Shown piece after piece: positions 27,571-35,060 of a stretch of 64,000 bases of DNA. A program made the position numbers and the translations under genes. Source of the DNA: an uncultured Bacteroidales bacterium (GTDB lineage Bacteria > Bacteroidota > Bacteroidia > Bacteroidales > Bacteroidaceae); the NCBI GenBank assembly GCA_902781515.1, contig CACZJU010000006.1, positions 1-64,000 of the forward strand. The letters run 5' to 3'. Positions within the stretch are counted from its first letter, which is position 1. Each line of letters opens with the position of its first letter. The notes under the pieces are model-generated. The model was not told where the DNA came from. It saw only the letters and a list, made by a program, of their open reading frames with translations, and ran no database searches.

Positions 27571-28038
27571 TTATGCCTGCTCTAACAATTTTGCTTGTTC
27601 AGCCTCCATCTCCTTGGCCAACATCTTCTTGCCTACGTAGTAATTCACAAGGAAGGCAATGCCGACACCCAGAAGGACTGCGCCGATTAAGCTAAATATT
27701 TGAAGAACTTCTGTAGGCATTCCGCCAATAATGCCTTGAACAATGCAGAATACTATAAGAGCAGTACCCAGAAAGGCGATGATGCCACCCCAGAGCAGTT
27801 TCGTGAGCAGTTTCTCTTTCAGCAGCGTCTTCTTCTGCATGGGAGCCATTTTCTTGACTAACTCTTCTACATCCAAATTAGGATTCTTCTCGAGAGCAGA
27901 CATTACAATCTGTGTGCGTTGGTTTGTCTCGTTGATTTTTTTGCGATTATCCAGCCACACGATTAAGATGGGAAGCCCAATACCACAAATGATTGCAATG
28001 ATCTTAACAATCGTCTCCATTAGAACAACATAATTCAT
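27571..28038 (-). CDS. Membrane protein, DUF6249-like
   Basis: 155 aa. One helix near the N-terminus (IVKIIAIICGIGLPILIVW), a soluble acidic-basic middle ('MSALEKNPNLDVEELVKKMAPMQKKTLLKEKLL'), and two further helices (LLWGGIIAFLGTALIVFCIVQG; IFSLIGAVLLGVGIAFLVNYY), ending in a charged tail. This layout is that of small membrane proteins commonly placed before ECF sigma genes in Prevotella and Bacteroides and classed as DUF6249; the family name is from memory. ATG 28038 is chosen because AAGAAG lies just before it; ATG 28020 is possible. Probably a sensor or partner of the sigma/anti-sigma pair; unproven. Confidence 0.55.
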   Translation of the reverse strand: MNYVVLMETIVKIIAIICGIGLPILIVWLDNRKKINETNQRTQIVMSALEKNPNLDVEELVKKMAPMQKKTLLKEKLLTKLLWGGIIAFLGTALIVFCIVQGIIGGMPTEVLQIFSLIGAVLLGVGIAFLVNYYVGKKMLAKEMEAEQAKLLEQA

Positions 28039-28212
28039 AATCTTCTTTTTAATGGTTTATACTTCTGTTTTCTTGACCCTGTTGTCTATAGCCTTCTTCC
28101 GTCGCGACTCGGCAGTGCTTAAGCAAGCTTAGCATTGCTCTCGCGGCTCCGTCAGTTCACTAATATAACAAGTCAAGAAGACAAAAGGTGACATTTATGG
28201 CGTTTTTTTAAA

Positions 28213-28245
28213 ATTAAGCCCCGACTCAGCGAGCCAGGGCCTTAT
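28213..28245 (-). terminator. Terminator of the SDR dehydrogenase gene
   Basis: AAGCCCCGACTC, three-base loop, GAGCCAGGGCCTT: an imperfect stem 30 bp behind the minus-strand gene. On that strand it is followed by TTAATTTTAAAAAAA. Left arm equals that of the terminator at 26574. Confidence 0.65.
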
Positions 28246-28276
28246 TTTAATCTCTATTCTCTAATCCCTAATCTTA

Positions 28277-29077
28277 TCAGGGTTGCTTGCCGATGTAGGC
28301 AAGGATACCACCATCAACGTAGAGAATGTGACCGTTTACAGCGTCAGAAGCGTGAGATGCAAGGAACACTGCGGGACCACCCAACTCTTCTGGATTGAGC
28401 CAACGACCTGCAGGAGTCTTAGCACAAATGAACTTGTCGAATGGATGACGGCTACCATCGGGCTGAATCTCGCGCAGGGGAGCGGTTTGTGGTGTAGCGA
28501 TGTAACCAGGACCGATGCCATTGCACTGTATGTTGTATTCACCATACTCTGAGCAGATGTTACGAGTAAGCATCTTCAAGCCACCCTTTGCAGCAGCGTA
28601 TGCGCTTACGGTCTCACGACCCAGTTCCGACATCATAGAGCAGATGTTGATAATCTTACCCTCGCGACGCTCCATCATCTCAGGAACTACGGCTGCAGAG
28701 CAGATGTAGGGAGCCACAAGGTCAACATCGATAACCTGCTGGAACTCGGCGCGCTTCATCTCGTGCATAGGAATGCGCTTAATGATACCGGCATTGTTCA
28801 CGAGGATGTCAATCTGACCTACCTCCTGATGAATCTTCTCTACGAGAGCCTTAACAGCGTTCTCATCAGTTACGTCGCAAACGTAACCCTTCACGTTTGT
28901 GATGCCAGCCTCCTTGTAGTTAGCCAAACCACGCTCCAAGGCTGCTTCGTTAATGTCGTTGAAGATGATAGTTTTGATACCAGCACCGACGAATGCCTTG
29001 GCGATGTTGAATCCGATACCGTAAGAAGCACCAGTAATCCATGCGTTCTTACCTTCGAGTGAAAAAGGATTTGCCAT
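28277..29077 (-). CDS. SDR-family sugar-acid dehydrogenase (gluconate 5-dehydrogenase / KduD-like)
   Basis: 266 aa, a classical short-chain dehydrogenase. Cofactor motif 'ITGASYGIGFNIA' (T-G-x3-G-x-G) at about residues 14-26, 'LVNNAGI' near 92, catalytic Ser in 'NICSMMSELGRETVSAYAAAKGG' with Y-x3-K near 160-164. The acidic 'NDIN' after the second strand points to NAD(H) preference. Sequence feel is closest to gluconate 5-dehydrogenase and 2-deoxy-D-gluconate 3-dehydrogenase; the two cannot be told apart here. No kduI, uronate isomerase or gluconate kinase is adjacent. A monocistronic gene with its own promoter and terminator. Confidence 0.85.
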   Translation of the reverse strand: MANPFSLEGKNAWITGASYGIGFNIAKAFVGAGIKTIIFNDINEAALERGLANYKEAGITNVKGYVCDVTDENAVKALVEKIHQEVGQIDILVNNAGIIKRIPMHEMKRAEFQQVIDVDLVAPYICSAAVVPEMMERREGKIINICSMMSELGRETVSAYAAAKGGLKMLTRNICSEYGEYNIQCNGIGPGYIATPQTAPLREIQPDGSRHPFDKFICAKTPAGRWLNPEELGGPAVFLASHASDAVNGHILYVDGGILAYIGKQP

Positions 29078-29110
29078 AATATAAATAGTTTAAAAGTGAA
29101 TATTTGTTTG

Positions 29111-29140
29111 CAAAAATACGAAAAAAAATCGTGTGTACTC
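29111..29140 (-). promoter_or_regulatory. Promoter of the SDR dehydrogenase gene
   Basis: Minus strand TTG (complement of 29138-29140), 19-bp spacer, TATTTTTG (complement of 29111-29118); leader of about 30 nt. Confidence 0.65.
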
Positions 29141-29229
29141 AATAATTCTACGAATTTTTTTATTCGGAAGTTGAGTTGGCGCTCGACTTCCACTTGCCTC
29201 GGCAGTATCAAGCTTTGCATGCTACTACT

Positions 29230-29289
29230 GTCTTTTGGGGCTCAAAGTCTTCCGTATGATTCATACGCATCCTTCGTTCCCCAAAAGAC
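29230..29289. repeat. Nested inverted repeat beside tRNA-Gln
   Basis: Outer arms GTCTTTTGGGG (29230-29240) and CCCCAAAAGAC (29279-29289) match perfectly. Between them lies a 15-bp palindrome, CGTATGATTCATACG (29253-29267). A separate ten-pair hairpin lies at 29166-29191. The gap 29078-29784 holds these, the tRNA, its terminator and promoters; no protein gene is seen. Confidence 0.6.
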
Positions 29290-29292
29290 AAA

Positions 29293-29318
29293 AGAGCAAC
29301 AGCATTTACTGTTGCTCT
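29293..29318 (-). terminator. Terminator of tRNA-Gln
   Basis: AGAGCAACAG (29293-29302), six-base loop, CTGTTGCTCT (29309-29318): a perfect ten-pair stem. On the minus strand TTTGTCTTTTG follows. It is 15 bp behind the tRNA. Confidence 0.8.
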
Positions 29319-29332
29319 CGGCTTCGTGGAAG

Positions 29333-29403
29333 TTGGGCTATCCGGTTTCGAACCAGAACTAAGACGACCAAAATGTCTTGTGCTACCATTACACCATAGC
29401 CCA
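29333..29403 (-). tRNA. tRNA-Gln (anticodon TTG)
   Basis: 71 nt on the minus strand, CCA not encoded. Acceptor stem TGGGCTA pairs with TAGCCCA (seven pairs), discriminator A. D-arm contains GTGTAATGGTAGCAC; the T-arm is CTGG-TTCGAAA-CCGG with the TTCGA core. The anticodon loop is TTTTGGT, anticodon TTG reading CAA. The last pair of the anticodon stem is an A-C mismatch, which I note but do not take as a defect. Confidence 0.9.
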
Positions 29404-29705
29404 ATCCGGCAGCTGCCTATAACCCGCAGCGAGGTTTGCGGCTGCAAAGTTAGTGCAAATCGAGAGAAAAACCAAATTTTGGAGCAGTAAATGCAAAGAA
29501 AAAGTTTATTTTGTCTTTGCTGAGTCGCGACAAAATTCGACCAAAGGTCAAATTTATTTGAGTTAATTCTTGCTCCTCTTCGCTACGCAAGCGTCTCCTA
29601 CGTCGCCGAGCGCCAAGATGCAGCCTAACTTGGAGGCTCGAAGAGACTCAAAGGTAGTATAAACTGAGTGAAAACGCAAACGTTTTATTTTTTTTATTTT
29701 ATAAT

Positions 29706-29736
29706 TTTGAATTTTGAATTAATCGTGTTACCTTTG
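29706..29736 (+). promoter_or_regulatory. Promoter of the anchor-J-like secreted protein
   Basis: TTTG (29706-29709), 19-bp spacer, TACCTTTG (29729-29736). Leader of about 45 nt, AT-rich, without Shine-Dalgarno sequence. Confidence 0.75.
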
Positions 29737-29784
29737 CACGCAAAATAAAGAAACCATATTATTAACTATTAAAAACAAGTTTTT

Positions 29785-31356
29785 ATGAAGAAACTTTTAC
29801 TCTCTCTCTTCGCAGTTCTTACTGCAAGTTTCGCAACAGCCCAGGACAATCTCCTGACAAACGGCGGCTTCGAGGAATGGACTGAAGACGTTCCCACAGG
29901 ATGGCTTATCAGTGCCGTAGGCAACAACTCTGCCGGCTCTAACGTAGCTGTAGCTCAGTCCAATGTCGCACACGGTGGCACTTATGCTGTAGCCATTACT
30001 AATGGCGGAACAAAAACCAGCAATGGTCGTATCGCCACATCTGAGATGAATTTGAAGGCTGGTACCTACACATTCACCGCTTATGTAAGAGCTGCCAGCG
30101 AAAATGGTGCTGCCGCACGTATCGGTTATACAACTTTTACAGGTGAAGGTAAACCCTCCTATCACTGGCAGAACAACGAAAACAGCTACAATGCTCCTGA
30201 CACCCTGACTACAGAATGGCTGAAGAAAACTCAGACCTTCACATTGGATGCCGCACAGAAGATTTGCCTCGTAGTGATGCATAGCAAGAATTACGTGGGA
30301 GAAACCGTTCTGCTCGACGATGCAAGCCTGACTACAACAGACGGCGGCATTGACGATGGCACCGACCCAACTCCTCAGCCCGTAAGCGAGGACTTTGAGT
30401 CTAAGCTGACCGACACTCAGGGTAACTGGACAATCGTTGACGTACTGGTGCCCGAAGGCGCAACCTATATTTGGAGCCAGAGCAGTTCTTATGGTATGAA
30501 GGCAACAGCCTATATCAACAAGAAAAACTACGCTTCTGATAGCTATCTCGTATCACCCGCTATCACTCTGAAGGAAGGCAGTGTATTGACATTCGACCAC
30601 GTTCAGCGCTACGCCGGAACTGCTTCAGAGGAACTGACCCTGTGGATTCGTGAGAACGGTGCTACAGAATGGGCTACTCAGCTCACCATCCCCACATACA
30701 GCGACGGCAGCAATTGGACATTCGTATCCTCTGGAGACATTGACCTGTCTGCCTATAATAACAAGACCATCCAACTCGGTTTCCGCTACGTCAGCACCGA
30801 AACTGCTGCTGCAACTTGGGAAATCAAGAACGTGAAGGTAACCAATGCCAAGGCTGCCGAAGATGCTCCTGAACTGAAAGATCCCAGCAACACTCCCGAG
30901 ACTGCATACACCGTAGCACAGGCTATCGAGCTCATCAACAACCGTAATAACTACGATATGTCTAAGGAGGTTTACGTGAAGGGTATCATCTCTGCTATCA
31001 AGAGCCTCAATGTAGAGCTGTACAAGCGTGCTCAGTACTGGATTGTTGACCAGAAGGATGGCGACAGCATCCAGGTTTACAACGGCTACTATCTGGAGAA
31101 GAAGGACTTCACAGCCAACGATCAGATTAAGGCTGGCGACAACGTAGTTGTATGCGGTAAGTTGACTCTCTATGGTACAACTTACGAAATCGACCAGAAC
31201 AACTATCTGTACTCTCTGAATGGTGAGACCGTTGGCATTCGCGGCATTGCCACAGAGCAGAAGAAATCAGGTGTCATCTTCGACCTGAGCGGTCGTCGCG
31301 TTGCTAAGGCTCAGAAGGGCATCTACATCGTAAACGGCAAAAAGGTCGTGAAGTAA
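29785..31356 (+). CDS. Secreted multidomain protein with choice-of-anchor-J-like and OB-like domains
   Basis: 523 aa with signal peptide (MKKLLLSLFAVLTASFATAQ). Residues ~22-185 resemble a carbohydrate-binding jelly roll ('NLLTNGGFEEWTEDVPTGWL' start). Residues ~200-355 resemble a choice-of-anchor J / cleaved-adhesin module ('SYLVSPAITLKEGSVLTFDH', 'LGFRYVSTETAAATWEIKNV'). Residues ~370-490 look like an OB-fold domain of the DUF6359 type ('EVYVKGIISAIKS', 'KAGDNVVVCGKLTLYGTTYEI'). The C-terminus 'FDLSGRRVAKAQKGIYIVNG' plus KKVVK is the Prevotella terminal motif. No catalytic residues recognised; likely a surface glycan- or protein-binding molecule. Transcribed alone: strong promoter before, hairpin terminator after. 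Confidence 0.65.
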   Translation: MKKLLLSLFAVLTASFATAQDNLLTNGGFEEWTEDVPTGWLISAVGNNSAGSNVAVAQSNVAHGGTYAVAITNGGTKTSNGRIATSEMNLKAGTYTFTAYVRAASENGAAARIGYTTFTGEGKPSYHWQNNENSYNAPDTLTTEWLKKTQTFTLDAAQKICLVVMHSKNYVGETVLLDDASLTTTDGGIDDGTDPTPQPVSEDFESKLTDTQGNWTIVDVLVPEGATYIWSQSSSYGMKATAYINKKNYASDSYLVSPAITLKEGSVLTFDHVQRYAGTASEELTLWIRENGATEWATQLTIPTYSDGSNWTFVSSGDIDLSAYNNKTIQLGFRYVSTETAAATWEIKNVKVTNAKAAEDAPELKDPSNTPETAYTVAQAIELINNRNNYDMSKEVYVKGIISAIKSLNVELYKRAQYWIVDQKDGDSIQVYNGYYLEKKDFTANDQIKAGDNVVVCGKLTLYGTTYEIDQNNYLYSLNGETVGIRGIATEQKKSGVIFDLSGRRVAKAQKGIYIVNGKKVVK

Positions 31357-31377
31357 ATTGAAAATTGAAGATTGAAT

Positions 31378-31412
31378 AAGAGCTGCGGATTCGTCCGTGG
31401 CTCTTTCTTTTT
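31378..31412 (+). terminator. Rho-independent terminator
   Basis: AAGAGC, two bases, CGGA, loop TTCG, TCCG, two bases, GCTCTT, then TCTTTTT. A ten-pair interrupted stem with a stable UUCG loop, 21 bp behind the gene ending at 31356. Confidence 0.85.
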
Positions 31413-31440
31413 GCCCATCTCCGCACACTTTCATCCTATT

Positions 31441-31475
31441 ATTTTTTAATTTTTAATTTTTAATTCTTAATTTTG
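31441..31475 (+). promoter_or_regulatory. AT-rich repeat merging into a -7 element at the start codon
   Basis: Tandem TTTTTAA units run into TAATTTTG (31468-31475), followed by CACT and the ATG at 31480. The -33 half is not recognisable. Predicted leaderless transcript. Confidence 0.5.
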
Positions 31476-31479
31476 CACT

Positions 31480-32766
31480 ATGGTACTAAATTACATTTGG
31501 ATATTCTTCTTCCTCGTGGCATTCATTATCGCCGCGATACAGTTATGCATGGGCAATACAGAAGTATTCCCTGCCATCATCGAGAGTACATTTTCTTCGT
31601 CGAAAACCGCCTTCGAAATTTCATTAGGTCTTACAGGAACACTGGCTCTATGGATGGGCATAATGAAGATTGGAGAAAAGGGAGGACTGATTAACGCCCT
31701 CGCGCGCGTACTTAATCCTTTATTTAAGCGCCTGTTCCCAGATATTCCCGAGGGGCATCCTGTCTTCGGACATATCTTCATGAACCTCGGAGCCAATATG
31801 CTCGGACTCGACAATGCCGCTACTCCACTCGGACTGAAGGCAATGGAAGGCTTACAGGAAATTAAGAATGAAAAATTAAAAATTAAGAATGAAAGCGGAG
31901 AGATTGACGAGAGCGAGATGCAGCGCCTCAAGGAGACGGCATCCAATCCTATGATTATGTTCCTCGTCCTGAACACCAGTGGACTCACACTCATTCCCGT
32001 CAGCATCCTCGTCTATCGAGCCCAGTTGGGAGCCGCTCAGCCCACCGATGTCTTCATTCCTATACTTATAGCCACCACCATCGCCACCATGGCAGGTATC
32101 ATCATCACCAGCCTCTACCAAAGGATAAATCTCTTCAATCGTGCCATCATGGGCACCATGCTTGGTCTCTGCCTCTTGGTAAGCGGAATGGCTTGGGCAG
32201 CATCGCAGATGAGTCGCGACGAATTGAATCTCTACAGCACCACCATAGCCAACGTCCTCCTGTTCGGCATCATTGCAGCCTTCATCATTGCAGGCATGCG
32301 CAAGAAGGTCAACGTCTATGAAGCCTTCATAGAGGGAGCCAAGGGTGGATTCGAGACAGCCGTCCGCATCATCCCCTACCTCGTTGCCATCCTCGTTGCC
32401 ATCGGTGTCTTCCGTGCTTCTGGAGCTATGGACGTACTGATTAGCGGCATAGAAAAGGGATTCCAGCTTATGGGCATCAATGCCGACTTCGTGGGAGCCT
32501 TACCTACTGCCCTCATGAAGCCCCTCAGTGGTAGCGGAGCACGCGGAATGATGGTAGATGCAATGACTACTTACGGCGCCGATTCCTTCGTGGGTCGTCT
32601 CTCCTGCATCTTCCAGGGAGCTACAGACACCACCTTCTACATTCTTGCCGTCTATTTCGGCTCAGTAGGAGTACGTAACACACGCCATGCTGTAGCCGCC
32701 GGTCTCTTGACCGACCTCGTGGGTGTCCTTGCTGCAATCGGCATTGCATATTTGTTCTTCTATTGA
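31480..32766 (+). CDS. Fused SpmA-SpmB-like membrane protein (nucleoside-recognition/Gate domains)
   Basis: 428 aa. The N-terminal half is SpmA-like ('MNLGANMLGLDNAATPLGLKAM' near residues 101-122), the C-terminal half SpmB-like ('GFETAVRIIPYLVAILVAIG', 'LSGSGARGMMVDAM', 'VGRLSCIFQGATDTTFYILAVYFGSVG'). About nine membrane helices. In spore-formers the two halves are separate spore maturation proteins; Bacteroidota carry the fusion though they do not sporulate, and the transported or sensed substrate is unknown. Residues 128-138 (IKNEKLKIKNE) are encoded by an AT-rich repeat like those in intergenic regions and look inserted into the loop between the fourth and fifth helices. Confidence 0.8.
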   Translation: MVLNYIWIFFFLVAFIIAAIQLCMGNTEVFPAIIESTFSSSKTAFEISLGLTGTLALWMGIMKIGEKGGLINALARVLNPLFKRLFPDIPEGHPVFGHIFMNLGANMLGLDNAATPLGLKAMEGLQEIKNEKLKIKNESGEIDESEMQRLKETASNPMIMFLVLNTSGLTLIPVSILVYRAQLGAAQPTDVFIPILIATTIATMAGIIITSLYQRINLFNRAIMGTMLGLCLLVSGMAWAASQMSRDELNLYSTTIANVLLFGIIAAFIIAGMRKKVNVYEAFIEGAKGGFETAVRIIPYLVAILVAIGVFRASGAMDVLISGIEKGFQLMGINADFVGALPTALMKPLSGSGARGMMVDAMTTYGADSFVGRLSCIFQGATDTTFYILAVYFGSVGVRNTRHAVAAGLLTDLVGVLAAIGIAYLFFY

Positions 32767-32812
32767 GAAATTGAGAGAATGAGAGAATGAGAAAATGAGA
32801 AAATGAGAGAAA
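32765..32812 (+). repeat. Six tandem octamers forming minimal ORFs before a start codon
   Basis: Six 8-bp units of the form GAGA(G/A)AAT run from 32765 to 32812. ATG codons occur every eight bases (32779, 32787, 32795, 32803), and the first three each read ATG-AGA-(G/A)AA-TGA, the TGA overlapping the next ATG. The purine run also supplies a possible ribosome-binding tract for the gene at 32819. Confidence 0.75.
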
Positions 32813-32818
32813 GGGAAT

Positions 32819-34255
32819 ATGGCAAATTTAAAGGGTTTATTTAAGGATACAGCGATATACGGTCTGTCGAGCATCATAGGCAGGTTCCTCAACTACCTGC
32901 TGGTGCCACTTTATACGCACTACATGCCCACACAGTCGGGTGACTACGGCATCTCGACGAACATCTATGCTTACACAGCGCTCATTCTTGTGCTGCTGAC
33001 GTTTGGTATGGAAACTACGCTGTTCCGCTTCGCCAATGAGCCCATCCCCGACCCTTCCCAAAGGGAAGGGAGTTGGCCTGATACGGTGTTCTCGACGGGC
33101 TTTGCCCTTATAGCCTCACTCACTGCATTGTTCCTGGCATGCATCTTCGGTTTCATAACTCCGATAGCCGATGCACTGGGATATAGCGAGCATCACGAAT
33201 ACCTGCTGATGATGGCTGCCGTGGTGGCTATGGATGCCCTACAAGCTCTGCCCTTCTCGTATCTGCGATTCCAGAAGCGTCCCATCCGTTTCGCCTCACT
33301 AAAACTCCTGTTCATCGCCTTCAACATATGTCTCAACCTGCTTTACTTCGTGGTACTCCACAAGACCAGCGTATTCTACGTCTTTGCCATCAACTTGGCT
33401 TGTACAGGACTCATATCCTTACTATTCATTCCTGAACTGTTCAAGATTCATTGGCATTTCGACGGAAGTCTGCTGAAACGCATGCTCAGCTACTCCTGGC
33501 CTATACTGATATTAGGCATAGCCGGCATACTGAATCAGGTGGCTGACAAGATAATGTTCCCGCTCGTTTATCCCGATAAAATGGAGGCAAATGTGCAGTT
33601 AGGCATCTACGGCGGCTGCGTGAAGATAGCAATGATAATGGCAATGATTACGCAGGCCTTCCGCTATGCCTACGAGCCCATTGTTTTTGCCAAGGCAAAG
33701 GACAAGGACAGCACCGAATACTATGCAGTGGCTATGAAGTACTTCCTCATCTTCACCCTGCTGGCATTCCTGTGCGTGATGGGCTACATCGACATCCTTC
33801 AACTTATCTTGGGTAAAGGCTATCGTGAAGGCTTGGTGGTTGTACCCATTGTGATGGTAGCAGAAATAATGATGGGCGTCTATTTCAACCTCTCCTTCTG
33901 GTACAAGCTCATCGACAAGACCATCTACGGAGCATGGTTCTCGTTGGCTGGATGCACCGTACTGTTCGCCGTCAACTACTTCTTCATTCCCAAGTACAGC
34001 TACATGGCTTGCGCTTGGGGCGGTGTGGCTGGTTACGGCACGGCTATGGTGCTATCGTACATCGTAGGACAGATAAAGAATCCCATCCCCTACCCTATGA
34101 AGAGTATCATGGTGTATGTAGTGATGACAGCCGCCTTTTATGCCGCGATGCAATTTACCAGCGACTGGCACATAGTCCTGCGCCTCGCTCTCAACACATT
34201 ATTAATTGTGTTGTTCCTCGCCCATGTCTATTGGCATGAAATCCGCAAGAGATAA
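32819..34255 (+). CDS. Polysaccharide/lipid flippase (MOP superfamily)
   Basis: 478 aa, about 14 membrane helices, in the polysaccharide-biosynthesis branch. N-terminus 'LFKDTAIYGLSSIIGRFLNYLLVPLYTHYM' is typical, with the 'GDYGISTNIYAYTAL' second block. The protein is far from the capsule locus and follows the SpmA-SpmB-like gene, so its lipid-linked substrate could be a different glycan. Residues 78-84 (PSQREGS) lie in the loop before helix three and are encoded by a perfect G/C-rich palindrome (33052-33070) that looks inserted in frame. The next gene starts four bases after the stop. Confidence 0.83.
   Translation: MANLKGLFKDTAIYGLSSIIGRFLNYLLVPLYTHYMPTQSGDYGISTNIYAYTALILVLLTFGMETTLFRFANEPIPDPSQREGSWPDTVFSTGFALIASLTALFLACIFGFITPIADALGYSEHHEYLLMMAAVVAMDALQALPFSYLRFQKRPIRFASLKLLFIAFNICLNLLYFVVLHKTSVFYVFAINLACTGLISLLFIPELFKIHWHFDGSLLKRMLSYSWPILILGIAGILNQVADKIMFPLVYPDKMEANVQLGIYGGCVKIAMIMAMITQAFRYAYEPIVFAKAKDKDSTEYYAVAMKYFLIFTLLAFLCVMGYIDILQLILGKGYREGLVVVPIVMVAEIMMGVYFNLSFWYKLIDKTIYGAWFSLAGCTVLFAVNYFFIPKYSYMACAWGGVAGYGTAMVLSYIVGQIKNPIPYPMKSIMVYVVMTAAFYAAMQFTSDWHIVLRLALNTLLIVLFLAHVYWHEIRKR
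33052..33070 (+). repeat. G/C-rich palindrome inside the flippase gene
   Basis: CCCTTCCC, loop AAA, GGGAAGGG: a perfect eight-pair stem. It encodes the PSQREG residues in a loop between membrane helices. Confidence 0.75.
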
Positions 34256-34259
34256 ATGT

Positions 34260-34931
34260 ATGGAACTTCGCGAACTACTACAGGAGATTGAACATAGAAT
34301 GGGGCGCACAATGCGCACCCCAAAGGACTTTCTGATTCTATCGGACGATATTTTCCATCAACTGCATCAGACAATCTCTCCCAGCACTTTGAAACGACTG
34401 TGGGGCTACTTCCCATCGGTACGTCGCCCCCATCAGTATACCATCGATCTGCTACAACGGTATGCAGAAGGTCTAAGGCAGCACATCTTCACCATAGGAC
34501 AGACATTCGACAACGTGGGCGACTATCTCCATTTACTAGGCATCTGCGATAAACAATCCATCCCCTCCATTTACTGGAGTCTGCCCCTACCCCATCACAC
34601 AGGCATAATCGTTTGGGGACCTGAATACCAGCATCCCGAATGGCACAATGAGGGCGATGTCGCACAACTCATGCCCACAATAACCGAATGGTGGACACCA
34701 ATGGCCAAGAACAATACATCAGCCACACTCCGAAATCACGACAACTACCTACGCGCCACCTCGTTCCACGAACTGCGCATTACCTTCATGAAGAATATCA
34801 AGGGCAATGGTTACACTTTCCTTGGTATCTATAGTCTAGCTCCATCCGCCTCGCCCCAGTGTCTCGTATGGCAACGCATAGCCGACCATCTCGACCTGCA
34901 CCATCTTGATCAACTGGAACAGTTGCGATAA
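34260..34931 (+). CDS. Uncharacterised protein with Bacteroidota 'STLKRLWGY' N-terminal domain
   Basis: 223 aa from ATG 34260, four bases behind the flippase stop. The first ~75 residues ('RTPKDFLILSDDIFHQL...ISPSTLKRLWGYFPSVRRPHQYTIDLLQRYAEG') resemble a helical domain that recurs at the N-terminus of many uncharacterised Bacteroidota proteins, reminiscent of a helix-turn-helix. The remaining ~150 residues ('IIVWGPEYQHPEWHNEGDV...') are unrecognised; three tryptophans cluster near residues 119-145. No membrane segment or signal peptide. The close spacing suggests co-transcription with the flippase gene. Function unknown; possibly DNA-binding. Confidence 0.45.
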   Translation: MELRELLQEIEHRMGRTMRTPKDFLILSDDIFHQLHQTISPSTLKRLWGYFPSVRRPHQYTIDLLQRYAEGLRQHIFTIGQTFDNVGDYLHLLGICDKQSIPSIYWSLPLPHHTGIIVWGPEYQHPEWHNEGDVAQLMPTITEWWTPMAKNNTSATLRNHDNYLRATSFHELRITFMKNIKGNGYTFLGIYSLAPSASPQCLVWQRIADHLDLHHLDQLEQLR

Positions 34932-35010
34932 TACCCCTTAGAAACAAAATGGTCTAATAATGTAGGCGAAATGGTCCAATTCCGCCTCCTACTGTCTTGT
35001 GGGTTATGCT

Positions 35011-35018
35011 TACCTTTG
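35011..35018 (+). promoter_or_regulatory. -7 element of the next secreted-protein gene
   Basis: TACCTTTG followed by a leader of about 40 nt to the ATG at 35061. No TTTG stands at the expected distance upstream, so this is the weaker kind of match. Confidence 0.55.
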
Positions 35019-35060
35019 CGCCAAACATAACTCACATTAATCATTTTAATAACGTAAGAC

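Noticed and set aside
29208-29447. 79-codon open frame over the tRNA region
   Set aside because: It runs through the tRNA-Gln gene and its terminator.
31480-32766. Evidence of sporulation from SpmA/SpmB similarity
   Set aside because: The fused protein is common in non-sporulating Bacteroidota and no other sporulation gene is present.
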